Source of the DNA: Pararhodobacter sp.
Lineage (GTDB): Bacteria; Pseudomonadota; Alphaproteobacteria; Rhodobacterales; Rhodobacteraceae
Direction of reading: 5' to 3'
Assembly: GCF_034676545.1 (NCBI RefSeq)
Contig: NZ_JAUCBZ010000015.1
Span: 1-64,000, forward strand
DNA: 64,000 nucleotides
The notes under the pieces are model-generated. The model was given only the letters and a program-made list of their open reading frames with translations. It was not told the origin of the DNA and did not search any database. This document shows positions 54,666 through 62,655 of the stretch, piece by piece (within the stretch, counting starts at the first letter, position 1; every line of letters starts with the position of its first letter). Made by a program: the position numbers and the translations under genes.

Positions 54666-55523
54666 TTACCGGGAAAGCGCCCAATCCCAATAGAGGTCGC
54701 GCGCGCGGGTGGCGATCGTGCCCTGCCCCAGATCGCGATCCTCGAACCGCGCAACCGGCATCACCTTGGCGATATTGCCGGTGACGAAAATCTCCTCGGC
54801 GCGGTGGAAATCTTCAACCGCCAGCGTGCATTCGACCACCTCGATCCCGTCGTCGCGCATCAGCCCCATGATGCGCTGACGGGTCAAGCCGTTCAGGAAG
54901 GTGCCGTTGGGCACCGGGGTGAACACCACGCCATCGCGCACCATGAACACGTTGGTCGAGGCGGTTTCGGCGATATTGCCTTCGAAATCCTTGGACAGCG
55001 CGTTCGAGAAGCCGCGTTTGCGCGCCTCGGCCATGATGCGCCCATTGTTGGCATAAAGCGACGCGGCCTTGGCCTCGGTCAGCGCCATGTCGGGGCGTGG
55101 CCGGCAATAGGGCGAGACGGTCAGCGAAAACGCGCCCGGCTGCGGCATCGGCAGCGTCTCGATGCTCAGGGCGAATTGGGTCGACTCGGGCACCAGATCA
55201 ATCAGACCCGGCGTCGAATCCGCCGCCCACATCATCGGCCGCAGATACAGCTCGGCACCCGGCGCAAACATCTTGCAGCCTTCCTCCAGCAAGCCCTGCA
55301 CGGTCTCGCCGTCCACCGGCGCAATCATGCCCATCGCCTCGGCGGATTTGACGATCCGCGCCGAATGCAGATCGAGGTCCGGGCGCACGCCGTCAAACTG
55401 CCGCGCGCCGTCAAACACACCCGAGCCAAGCCACGCGCCATGATCGGCGGCCTTGATCACCGCCACATCGCCGCGATGCCATTTGCCCTCAAACCAGGTT
55501 GCGATTTCCTTGCCGACTGCCAT
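54666..55523 (-). CDS. ilvE: Branched-chain amino acid aminotransferase (PLP fold IV), 285 aa
   Basis: Fold-type IV transaminase: N-terminal ATWFEGKWHRGDVAVIKAAD, PLP-Lys region EAKAASLYANN, and the class-IV signature KDFEGNIAETASTNVFMVRD, then LTRQRIMGL and FVTGNIAKVMPV. Interconverts branched-chain amino acids and 2-oxo acids. The shorter 285-residue form is usual in Rhodobacterales; related D-amino-acid transaminases cannot be fully excluded. Start at 55523 behind GAGGGCGCAAC. Confidence 0.9.
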   Translation of the reverse strand: MAVGKEIATWFEGKWHRGDVAVIKAADHGAWLGSGVFDGARQFDGVRPDLDLHSARIVKSAEAMGMIAPVDGETVQGLLEEGCKMFAPGAELYLRPMMWAADSTPGLIDLVPESTQFALSIETLPMPQPGAFSLTVSPYCRPRPDMALTEAKAASLYANNGRIMAEARKRGFSNALSKDFEGNIAETASTNVFMVRDGVVFTPVPNGTFLNGLTRQRIMGLMRDDGIEVVECTLAVEDFHRAEEIFVTGNIAKVMPVARFEDRDLGQGTIATRARDLYWDWALSR

Positions 55524-55589
55524 GTTGCGCCCTCCAATGCTGGGGGCGGATGTATCTGGCCCCCTGCAAGGCGTCAACGGTTGGCGCGG

Positions 55590-56279
55590 TCAGGACTGCT
55601 TGCGATCCCAGACACCCGGCAACGGCCCGGTTCCCTCGGGTTTGCGCATCGACTCCAGCAGCTTGAACGGCAGACCGAACACAGGGCCCAGCACCGGCGA
55701 GGCTTTGACCTTGGCCTTGGTTTTCTCGAAATTCATCACCCCGGCGATGCGACGATCCAGAAAAGCCCAGGTATCCGCGTGACCGGCGCTCTCATCGCCC
55801 AGCCAATACAGCACCGTCGAGGAATACACCGCCGACAGGATCGCGCGTTTCGAATACCAGTTGCCATCCTCCGAGGTATCGCCCAGCGCGTTCCAGATCG
55901 CATCCGCCGTGTTCCACATCGCGCGCGCGGCCTCGGGGGCGTTTTGCGGCAGCGCCATCAGCGTTGCGGCGCGGCGCACCACCTCGCGATCCGCCGCCTC
56001 CAGCCGCAGGCGCAGGGCCAGAGTCACGCGTTCAGAATAGCGCAGCGCCGCAAGGTCGGTCGACGCCAGTCCCGCCAGCATCGCCGCATCGCCGCGCCGA
56101 TGATAGGCCAGCGCCAGATCCAGCCCGCCGCGTGGATAGATCACCCGCGCCAGCGCCAGATCCAGCCCGGTCTCTTGCGCCGCGGCGGCCAGCGTCGCCT
56201 CGGACCAGCCGTCAAACGGCACATGGTCCAGCGCGGCGTCCAGCAGGCGGTCGGCGGCGGTCTTTTGGTCGGTGGTCAT
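55590..56279 (-). CDS. COQ9-family ubiquinone biosynthesis protein, 229 aa
   Basis: TetR-like fold lipid-binding protein that in mitochondria presents intermediates to COQ7. Seen: ADRLLDAALDHVPFDGWSEA at the N-terminus, and the C-terminal WYSKRAILSAVYSSTVLYWL with FLDRRIAGVMNFEK, the COQ9 signature. Start at 56279; upstream codons to 56333 lack support. Divergent from rpsU, the alphaproteobacterial arrangement. Confidence 0.9.
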   Translation of the reverse strand: MTTDQKTAADRLLDAALDHVPFDGWSEATLAAAAQETGLDLALARVIYPRGGLDLALAYHRRGDAAMLAGLASTDLAALRYSERVTLALRLRLEAADREVVRRAATLMALPQNAPEAARAMWNTADAIWNALGDTSEDGNWYSKRAILSAVYSSTVLYWLGDESAGHADTWAFLDRRIAGVMNFEKTKAKVKASPVLGPVFGLPFKLLESMRKPEGTGPLPGVWDRKQS

Positions 56280-56440
56280 GGCAGCCCCCTCTGGTGTTCC
56301 CTTTGATTTAGGCCGATGCGCACCAAAGGCCAAGGCCCGGATTTTGACAGCACCCGATCCTCTTGCGCGGATTCAAACGTAGACAAAGCCGCCAAGGCTT
56401 GCTAAGGGGGCGCTTCCTGCACTTTATGAAACTCTAACTT

Positions 56441-56460
56441 AGGAAGGTGGTGAAAACCAC
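56441..56460 (+). promoter_or_regulatory. rpsU ribosome binding site with hairpin in the spacer
   Basis: AGGAAGG (56441-56447) is 13 bases from the ATG at 56461, longer than usual. GTGGT-GAAA-ACCAC (56447-56460), a GNRA-capped stem of five pairs, fills exactly that spacer and ends at the base before AUG. Folding would bring the ribosome site close to the start. Confidence 0.55.
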
Positions 56461-56667
56461 ATGCAGGTAAGTGTTCGTGATAACAACGTTGAGCAAGCTC
56501 TTCGTGCTCTGAAGAAGAAACTTCAGCGTGAGGGTGTCTTTCGCGAGATGAAGCTCAAGCAGCATTTCGAAAAGCCCTCGGTCAAGAAAGCTCGGGAGCA
56601 AGCCGAAGCCGTCCGTCGTGCGCGTAAATTGGCGCGCAAGAAGGCACAACGCGAAGGCATGGTCTGA
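56461..56667 (+). CDS. rpsU: 30S ribosomal protein S21, 68 aa
   Basis: Basic ribosomal protein: [36 protein letters not shown], and a C-terminus of alternating Arg/Lys ([14 protein letters not shown]). Length 68 is typical for alphaproteobacteria. The upstream leader has no clear -35/-10 pair apart from TTGACA at 56345-56350. Followed by a strong terminator. Confidence 0.97.
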   Translation: MQVSVRDNNVEQALRALKKKLQREGVFREMKLKQHFEKPSVKKAREQAEAVRRARKLARKKAQREGMV

Positions 56668-56697
56668 GTTACGTTGGCCTTTATGGCAAACGCAGAC

Positions 56698-56734
56698 AGA
56701 ACCCCCGGACCTTTGGGCCCGGGGGTTCTTTTTT
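56698..56734 (+). terminator. Rho-independent terminator after rpsU
   Basis: AGAACCCCCGG / CCGGGGGTTCT, 11 base pairs, loop of 10, followed by a T-run of six. Confidence 0.9.
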
Positions 56735-56748
56735 GTCGTGCAGGTCGC

Positions 56749-57063
56749 TTACATCTCGTGGATTTCCGCGACTTCCACGGAGCCGGAGCCGTCAATCACC
56801 ATCGGGCAGCCCGAGGCCATGAGCTTGGCCGCCTCGATATCGGTGGCGCTGACCACCGTGTAGCCAGACACCGGGTTGGCCCCGCCATGCGCCACAGAAC
56901 CGCTGGCAGACACGGTGTGCGATTGCGAGACCGGGTTGCCCGGATCAACCACCGCGTCGCCCATCTCGGAATACCAGGTATTCCACGCGGCCATCATCCG
57001 CTCGCCTTCTTCTTGCGTCGCAGGCATGCCGCCGCCGTGATAAATATACAGATATTTTGCCAT
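56749..57063 (-). CDS. YCII-related domain protein, 104 aa
   Basis: Starts MAKYLYIYHGGGMPATQEEG and contains ERMMAAWNTWYSEMG, GNPVSQSHTV and VSGYTVVSATDIEAAKLM, the YCII/DGPF pattern of ferredoxin-like enzymes and sigma-factor-linked proteins. Function unknown. Start at 57063 behind AAGGGAGAGAGACCG. The region upstream holds remains of an SRPBCC gene on the same strand, a frequent partner. Confidence 0.88.
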   Translation of the reverse strand: MAKYLYIYHGGGMPATQEEGERMMAAWNTWYSEMGDAVVDPGNPVSQSHTVSASGSVAHGGANPVSGYTVVSATDIEAAKLMASGCPMVIDGSGSVEVAEIHEM

Positions 57064-57086
57064 CGGTCTCTCTCCCTTGTTGAATC

Positions 57087-57365
57087 TGGTGCGCCCACCA
57101 CAACCCGATCCGGCGCGCGCAGGCTCAAGGTCCAACCCTCGGCGTGGCGCAGAACCTGATCGTCGTCGGGCAAGTCTGCATGGCTCGGGACAAACTCGGT
57201 CCCGCCGTCGTTTTCGCGGCGCGTCAATGCCACATGCCTTTCAAAACCGCGCCTGTCGCTCCGATCTTGCCAGCCGCAAGTGAAACCCATGACATGCAGC
57301 GGGTCAACCTCGGTGCCGGAACCCTTGAAACGCCCCCCCGCGGCATCGGTCCACGTTTTGCGTCA
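57087..57365 (-). pseudogene. Remnant of an SRPBCC (AHSA1-type) protein gene
   Basis: In one minus-strand frame a stop codon (57365-57363) is followed by RKTWTDAAGGRFKGSGTEVD, then PLHVMGFTCGWQDRSDRRGF, HVALTRRENDGGTEF, and HADLPDDDQVLRHAEGW. That order (GGRF, DP..., FTxxW, GGTE, H..LP, H..GW) is the AHSA1/START pattern. No start codon precedes the first block, and the expected stop near the YCII start is missing, so it is a decayed gene or has frame errors. Upstream sequence to 57440 may hold its N-terminal part in the same frame before the stop. An ArsR-SRPBCC-YCII operon is common, which supports the reading. Confidence 0.5.
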
Positions 57366-57537
57366 TGGGTCATGACTGGCGACCAAGGGCACGCCAACCA
57401 TCGGTTTTTCGAAATACCCAGAATTCCGGTCAATCAACCGAAAGCTGAAAACGCACGCGCGCCGGCGTTCCGGGCGCCAAGCCATTGACGCATCAGCCAA
57501 GATCATCGACAAAGATCGCCTTGTAGCGTGAGAGTCC

Positions 57538-58821
57538 ATGTCTGGAAATCCTGCCCCTTCAGCCCCGAGAATTCTCATTGTTGCAGACAATGCCTCGGCG
57601 CTTTTCGGCGGTGAGGCGATCTTGCCGCTCAAGTATTTCACCTTGTTGGCCCGCCGTGGGCGCGATGTGCACCTGATCACCCATGCGCGCAATCGCGACG
57701 CGCTGAACGCCGCACTCCCCGACCTGACCGACCGCATCACCTATTCCCCCGACACCAAGATCCATCGCGTCTTGTGGCGCATCGGCGCGCGCTTTCCCGG
57801 CGTGATCCGCGACCATTTGTTCGGCAATCTCATGGGGTTTGTGACCGGCTGGCAGCAGCGCAAGCTGGCGCGCGCCATGGTGCGCGCGGGCCGCGTCGAT
57901 CTGGTGCATCAACCGATCCCCGTATCGCCCGCCGCGCCGTCGATGCTGTATGATCTTGGCGTGCCGGTGGTGATTGGCCCGATGAATGGCGGCATGAATT
58001 ATCCCCCGGACTATCAGGATTTCGAGGGCCGCGCCGCGCACTGGTTCGTCAGCCTGGCGCGGCCGTTGGCAGGCCTGGTCAACCGTCTGATCCCCGGCAA
58101 ACGCCGCGCCGCGATGCTTTTGGTCGCCAATGCCCGCACTGCCGCCGCCCTGCCCCTGCGGCACCCGCAGGTGATAGAACTGGTTGAAAATGCGGTTGAT
58201 TTCGACCTCTGGGGCAACACGCCCGCCGCGGCATCGTCGGGCAATACCTTTCGGCTGGTGTTCATGGGGCGGCTGCAGGCCCTCAAGGGCCTTGCGCAAA
58301 CCATTGATGCGCTGGCCCTCGCCCGCGAACGCCTGCCCGACATCACCCTGTCGCTGGATATCCTTGGCGATGGGCCGGAAATGCAGGCGTTGCAGGCGCA
58401 GGTTGCGCGTTTGGGCCTTGACGATGCGGTGCGCTTTCCCGGCTTTCTGCCGCAAAAGGACTGCGCCCGGTATCTTGCCAATGCCGATGCGCTGATCCTC
58501 GCCAGCCTGCGCGAATGCGGCGGTGCCGTGGTGCTCGAGGCGATGGCGATGGGGCTGGCGGTGATCGCCAGCGATTGGGGCGGCCCGGCGGATTATATCG
58601 ACCAGAGCTGCGGCCTCCTCGTGCCGCCCTCGCCACGCGCGGGGTTTGTCGATCGCCTGGCGCAGGCAATCGCAACACTGGCCACGAACCCGGAGCTGAC
58701 TCGCGCCCTGGGTCAGGCGGGTGCTGTGCGGGCGCGCGACCATTTTGACTGGAACGGCAAGATCGACCGGATCGAAGCGCTCTATCGGCAAGCGCTGCCC
58801 CCCCGCGGCACGCCGCTATAA
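57538..58821 (+). CDS. Glycosyltransferase family 4, 427 aa
   Basis: GT-B fold: N-terminal ILIVADNASALFGGEAILPL, the linker VELVENAVDFDLW, the second-domain start RLVFMGRLQALKGLAQTIDA, and the nucleotide-sugar EALA-type motif LRECGGAVVLEAMAMGLAVI, DWGGPADYI. Transfers a sugar, probably to surface polysaccharide; acceptor unknown. A polysaccharide epimerase gene begins 3.8 kb downstream. Its last six bases overlap the convergent Lrp gene. Start at 57538. Confidence 0.92.
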   Translation: MSGNPAPSAPRILIVADNASALFGGEAILPLKYFTLLARRGRDVHLITHARNRDALNAALPDLTDRITYSPDTKIHRVLWRIGARFPGVIRDHLFGNLMGFVTGWQQRKLARAMVRAGRVDLVHQPIPVSPAAPSMLYDLGVPVVIGPMNGGMNYPPDYQDFEGRAAHWFVSLARPLAGLVNRLIPGKRRAAMLLVANARTAAALPLRHPQVIELVENAVDFDLWGNTPAAASSGNTFRLVFMGRLQALKGLAQTIDALALARERLPDITLSLDILGDGPEMQALQAQVARLGLDDAVRFPGFLPQKDCARYLANADALILASLRECGGAVVLEAMAMGLAVIASDWGGPADYIDQSCGLLVPPSPRAGFVDRLAQAIATLATNPELTRALGQAGAVRARDHFDWNGKIDRIEALYRQALPPRGTPL

Positions 58822-59274
58822 ATCCAGCGCCGTCGTCTTGACCACCGTGCGCAAGGCGAAAGAGCTTTGCATCTGCGCGACACCCGGCAAACGCGCCAGA
58901 TATTGCCGGTGAATCCGCGCGAAGTCCTCGGTATGCTCGACGATCAGCTTGAGCAGATAATCGGCGCTCCCCGCCATCAGATGACACTCCAGCACATCCG
59001 GAATCCGCGCCACGCCCTTTTCAAACGCCTCCAACACCTCGTCGGACTGGCTGCTCAGCTTGATCTCGACATAAACCGTCGTCGGCTTGCCCAGCTTGCG
59101 CGGGTCCAGAATCGCGACATAGCCGGCAATGAACCCGTCGCTTTCCAGCCGGTGCACACGCCGATGACAGGCCGAGGGAGACAGGGCGACCTGCTCTGCC
59201 AGATCGGCATTCGAGATCCGGCCGTCGCGTTGCAGAACCCGCAAGATCCGGCGGTCTGTGGCGTCTAGCTGCAT
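58816..59274 (-). CDS. Lrp/AsnC-family regulator, 152 aa
   Basis: N-terminal helix-turn-helix RDGRISNADLAEQVALSPSA with CHRRVHRLESDGFI, then the ligand-binding RAM domain (GYVAILDPRKLG, CHLMAGSADYLLKLIV). Divergent from ald, so it is probably the alanine-responsive activator of ald, as in other alphaproteobacteria (AldR-like), by context. Convergent overlap of six bases with the glycosyltransferase. Confidence 0.93.
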   Translation of the reverse strand: MQLDATDRRILRVLQRDGRISNADLAEQVALSPSACHRRVHRLESDGFIAGYVAILDPRKLGKPTTVYVEIKLSSQSDEVLEAFEKGVARIPDVLECHLMAGSADYLLKLIVEHTEDFARIHRQYLARLPGVAQMQSSFALRTVVKTTALDL

Positions 59275-59415
59275 CGCAGCGCAATCATCATCGAAGAATT
59301 CCCGTTTTCGTCGTCATTTCTTGCCAAGTTCTGCGGAAATTCGGGCAAAAAATCAACCATTCGCGCCGCGCTTGCCGTACTCTTTTCAAAAAACACCCAA
59401 CCCAACAGGAGACCC

Positions 59416-60537
59416 ATGATGCTCATCGGATGCCCAAAGGAAATCAAGCCGCAAGAATTCCGCGTCGGCATGACCCCCGCCGCCGCGCAAGAGGCCATTG
59501 CCGCGGGGCATACGGTGATCATCGAGACGAACGCGGGTTTGGGGTCGGGGTTTACCGATGATGACTACACCGCTGCCGGGGCCGGGATCGTGGACACCGC
59601 CGCCGAAATCTTTGCCACCGCCGAGATGGTGGTCAAGGTGAAAGAGCCTCAGCCCTCGGAGCGCAAGCAATTGCGGGAAAATCAGGTGTTGTTCACCTAT
59701 CTCCACCTCGCCCCGGACCCCGACCAGACCCGCGATCTGCTGGACAGCGGCTGCACCGCCATCGCCTATGAAACCGTCACCGACGCCAATGGGGGCTTGC
59801 CGCTGCTGGCGCCCATGTCCGAGGTTGCCGGGCGTCTTGCGCCACAGGTCGGCGCCTGGACGCTGCAAAAGGCGAATGGTGGGCTGGGCGTGCTGATGGG
59901 CGGCGTTCCGGGCGTGCGCCCCGCCAATGTGGTGATCATCGGCGGCGGGGTGGTCGGCACGGCGGCAGCGCGGGTTGCCGTGGGGATGGGCGCGAATGTC
60001 ACGGTGATGGATCGCTCGATTCCGCGCATGTCCTATCTGGATGACATCTTTCAGGGTCGCTTGACCACGCAATATTCCAACGCCGCGGGCCTCGCCTCGC
60101 GGCTGCCCACGGCGGATATGGTGATCGGCGCGGTGCTGATCCACGGGGCCGCCGCGCCCAAGCTGGTGACCCGCGCGCAGCTGTCGATCATGCAGCCCGG
60201 CGCGGTGATCGTCGATGTCGCCATTGACCAGGGCGGCTGCTTTGAAACCTCCCGCGCCACGACCCATCAAGACCCGATCTACGCGGTCGATGGAGTGATG
60301 CACTACTGCGTTGCCAACATGCCCGGCGCGGTGGCCCGGACATCGACAATCGCGCTCGGCAATGCCACGTTGCCGTTCCTGATGCGGCTGGCGAACAAGG
60401 GTTGGCGACAGGCCTGTGACGAGGATGAACATTTGCTGCATGGCCTGAATGTCCACGCCGGCAATCTGACCTATGAGGCGGTCGGCACCGCCCTGAACCT
60501 GCCCGTCATTTCTGCGCGCGAGGCCCTGCGACTCTGA
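59416..60537 (+). CDS. ald: Alanine dehydrogenase, 373 aa
   Basis: NAD-dependent oxidative deamination of L-alanine to pyruvate. MLIGCPKEIKPQEFRVGMTP at the N-terminus, catalytic KVKEPQPSE, Rossmann VVIIGGGVVGTAAARVAVGM, and HYCVANMPGAVARTSTIAL. Length fits (370-375). Start at 59416 after AGGAGACCC. The Lrp gene runs the other way 141 bases upstream. Confidence 0.96.
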   Translation: MMLIGCPKEIKPQEFRVGMTPAAAQEAIAAGHTVIIETNAGLGSGFTDDDYTAAGAGIVDTAAEIFATAEMVVKVKEPQPSERKQLRENQVLFTYLHLAPDPDQTRDLLDSGCTAIAYETVTDANGGLPLLAPMSEVAGRLAPQVGAWTLQKANGGLGVLMGGVPGVRPANVVIIGGGVVGTAAARVAVGMGANVTVMDRSIPRMSYLDDIFQGRLTTQYSNAAGLASRLPTADMVIGAVLIHGAAAPKLVTRAQLSIMQPGAVIVDVAIDQGGCFETSRATTHQDPIYAVDGVMHYCVANMPGAVARTSTIALGNATLPFLMRLANKGWRQACDEDEHLLHGLNVHAGNLTYEAVGTALNLPVISAREALRL

Positions 60538-60578
60538 TCAACGCCAAGCCCGGTTTTCACCCGAAAAATCGCATCTCG

Positions 60579-60615
60579 AACCGGCGGAAGGATCAAGCCT
60601 TTCCGCCGGTTTTTC
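60579..60615 (+). terminator. Rho-independent terminator after ald
   Basis: AACCGGCGGAA / TTCCGCCGGTT, 11 base pairs with an 11-base loop, followed by TTTTT. Confidence 0.85.
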
Positions 60616-60639
60616 CGACACGGGGCTTTGATGCGCATA

Positions 60640-61140
60640 TCACGCGTCGCGGGTATAGCGTTCTTCCAGAACGTCGAACGGCACGCCCGGCTCGTCCTTG
60701 GCGCAGCGGATCACCAGCGAGGTTTTCACGCTGTCCACATTGTCGGCCGCCAACAGGCTCTCGGTCAGGAACGACTGGAAGGTGGACAGATCCGGGGCCA
60801 CGCATTTCAGGATAAAGTCGATCTCGCCATTCAGCATGTGGCACTCGCGCACCAGCGACCACGCGCGGCAGCGATCCTCGAAGGCGCGCAGGTCGGCCTC
60901 GTTCTGACGATGCAGCCCGACCATGGCAAAGACCTGCACCTCAAAGCCCAATTCGCGCACATCAACGCGCGCATGATAGCCTTGGATATAGCCCGCCTCC
61001 TCCAGCGTGCGCACACGGCGCAAACAGGGCGGCGCCGAAATCCCCACGCGCTTGGCCAGTTCCACATTGGTCATGCGTCCATCGGCCTGCAGTTCGGCCA
61101 GAATCTTGCGGTCGATAGGATCGAGTTTCGCGCCGGGCAT
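60640..61140 (-). CDS. Lrp/AsnC-family regulator, 166 aa
   Basis: HTH in QADGRMTNVELAKRVGISAP with CLRRVRTLEEAGYI, RAM domain with VFAMVGLHRQNEADLRAFED and CHMLNGEIDFILKCVAPDL. The open frame runs to 61326, but the protein begins at 61140 (MPGAKLDPIDRKIL). Divergent from trxB; its effector is unknown. Distinct in sequence from the ald-linked Lrp (about half the helix-turn-helix matches). Confidence 0.92.
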   Translation of the reverse strand: MPGAKLDPIDRKILAELQADGRMTNVELAKRVGISAPPCLRRVRTLEEAGYIQGYHARVDVRELGFEVQVFAMVGLHRQNEADLRAFEDRCRAWSLVRECHMLNGEIDFILKCVAPDLSTFQSFLTESLLAADNVDSVKTSLVIRCAKDEPGVPFDVLEERYTRDA

Positions 61141-61195
61141 GTCGGCAGTTCTCCGTTCAGGTTTGCGCTTATGTAGGCCCGATAACCTCTGTGCG

Positions 61196-61227
61196 CAATA
61201 TTGTTTCGCCGCCAAGCAACAATTGTT
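61196..61227. promoter_or_regulatory. Two palindromes upstream of the Lrp gene (candidate autoregulatory site)
   Basis: CAATATTG (61196-61203) and AACAATTGTT (61218-61227), centres 23 bases apart, in the 229-base gap between divergent lrp and trxB. AT-rich palindromes of this sort suit Lrp/AsnC dimers, which often repress their own gene. Inference only. Confidence 0.4.
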
Positions 61228-61369
61228 CTCGAAGGTTTTGCGCTCACGTCCGATCCGGCACAGGCCAGCTTGCCTTGGGGTGGCGCAAAGCGTTAGGACG
61301 CTTTCAACCCCTTGCACGGCCCGCAAAGCCTATTACATGCAGGATATCGAATATATATGGAGCGACCCG

Positions 61370-62311
61370 ATGTCTGACGCCACCCACACCCGCCTGTTGA
61401 TTATCGGCTCTGGTCCCGCCGGCTATACCGCCGGGATCTATGCGGCCCGCGCGATGTTGGAGCCCATTCTGGTGCAAGGCATCCAGCCCGGCGGCCAGTT
61501 GACCATCACCACCGATGTCGAAAACTGGCCCGGCGACACCTCGGTCATGGGCCCGGACCTGATGCTGCGCATGGAGGCGCACGCCAAAGAGATGGGCACA
61601 ACCATCATCACCGATGTGATCACCGCGCTGGACCTGTCCAAACGCCCCTTCACCGCGCAAAGCGACAGCGGCACGGTCTATACCGCCGACGCGGTGGTCC
61701 TGGCGACCGGCGCACAAGCCCGCTGGTTGGGCCTGCCGTCCGAGGAAAAATTCAAGGGCTTCGGCGTCTCGGCCTGCGCCACCTGCGACGGGTTCTTTTA
61801 TCGCGGCAAGGAAATCGTCGTGGTCGGTGGCGGCAACACCGCCGTCGAGGAGGCGCTGTTCCTGACCAATTTCGCCAGCAAGGTGACACTGGTGCACCGC
61901 CGCGACAGTCTGCGCGCCGAAAAGATCATGCAAGACCGCCTGTTCAAACACCCCAAGATCGAGGTCATCTGGGATCACGAGGTCGCCGAGATCCAGGGCA
62001 CCGAAATGCCGCTGGGCGTCACCGGCGTGACACTCCGCCATGTCACCACCGGCACAGAGCAGACCGTGCCCTGCGACGGGTTCTTCGTCGCCATCGGCCA
62101 CGCGCCCGCCTCGGAACTGGTCCGGGATCAGTTGAAACTGCATTCGGGCAACTACGTCTGGGTCGAACCAGGCAGCACACGCACCTCGATCGAGGGCGTC
62201 TTCGCGGCGGGCGATCTCACCGATGACAAATATCGCCAAGCCGTCACCTCGGCCGGCATGGGCTGCATGGCGGCGCTGGACGCCGAACACTGGCTGGCCG
62301 CACAGGGTTAA
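61370..62311 (+). CDS. trxB: Thioredoxin reductase, 313 aa
   Basis: FAD/NADPH disulfide reductase. FAD motif LLIIGSGPAGYTAGIYAARA, redox CATC in SACATCDGFFYRGK, NADPH motif VVVGGGNTAVEEALFL, and C-terminal GVFAAGDLTDDKYRQAVTSA. Length is typical. Start at 61370 (MSDATHTRLL) behind GGAGCGACCCG; upstream in-frame codons reach 61007 but are antisense to lrp. Confidence 0.96.
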   Translation: MSDATHTRLLIIGSGPAGYTAGIYAARAMLEPILVQGIQPGGQLTITTDVENWPGDTSVMGPDLMLRMEAHAKEMGTTIITDVITALDLSKRPFTAQSDSGTVYTADAVVLATGAQARWLGLPSEEKFKGFGVSACATCDGFFYRGKEIVVVGGGNTAVEEALFLTNFASKVTLVHRRDSLRAEKIMQDRLFKHPKIEVIWDHEVAEIQGTEMPLGVTGVTLRHVTTGTEQTVPCDGFFVAIGHAPASELVRDQLKLHSGNYVWVEPGSTRTSIEGVFAAGDLTDDKYRQAVTSAGMGCMAALDAEHWLAAQG

Positions 62312-62377
62312 CGCGACGCGCGGTCACCGCAAACGCCGGCGGCAAGACCTCGCGCCCGCCCCTCTGTCTGACCACAT

Positions 62378-62440
62378 CATCTTGCCAAAAAATACTCTGG
62401 GGGTGAGGGCCGCAGGCCCGAGGGGGCAACGCCCCCTTCT
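62378..62440 (+). repeat. Dispersed intergenic repeat, copy 6 (type A core)
   Basis: Core CATCTTGCCAAAAAATACTC, TGGGGGTGA, hairpin GGGCC-GCA-GGCCC, hairpin GGGGGC-AAC-GCCCCC. It follows trxB within the 344-base gap 62312-62655; beyond the repeat I see no gene there. Confidence 0.8.
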
Positions 62441-62655
62441 CCGCGCGCCGATCATCATGCGCCACCGACACCCCAGGATCGCACGACACATCGGCGTCAA
62501 CTCGCCTAACACGCGACTATGGGCTGGAAAAACAGGCGGCAATGGCCCATAATCCGGCTGCTTTAAATCGGAACCCTTTGCGACACGGTCATTTGCCGGA
62601 CAAGCGTCCGTCACGATGCATCGATACCTGTCGAATGTATTTCAAATAGGCCATT
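62441..62655. other. Gap upstream of the polysaccharide gene, no feature seen
   Basis: The rest of the trxB to 62656 gap. It is less GC-rich toward its right end (TTTCAAATAGG) and probably carries the promoter of the downstream gene. No convincing open frame on either strand. Confidence 0.4.

Noticed and set aside
57144..57488. 114-codon open frame on the plus strand in the YCII-glycosyltransferase gap
   Set aside because: No ribosome site or domain; the opposite strand carries recognisable SRPBCC remains.
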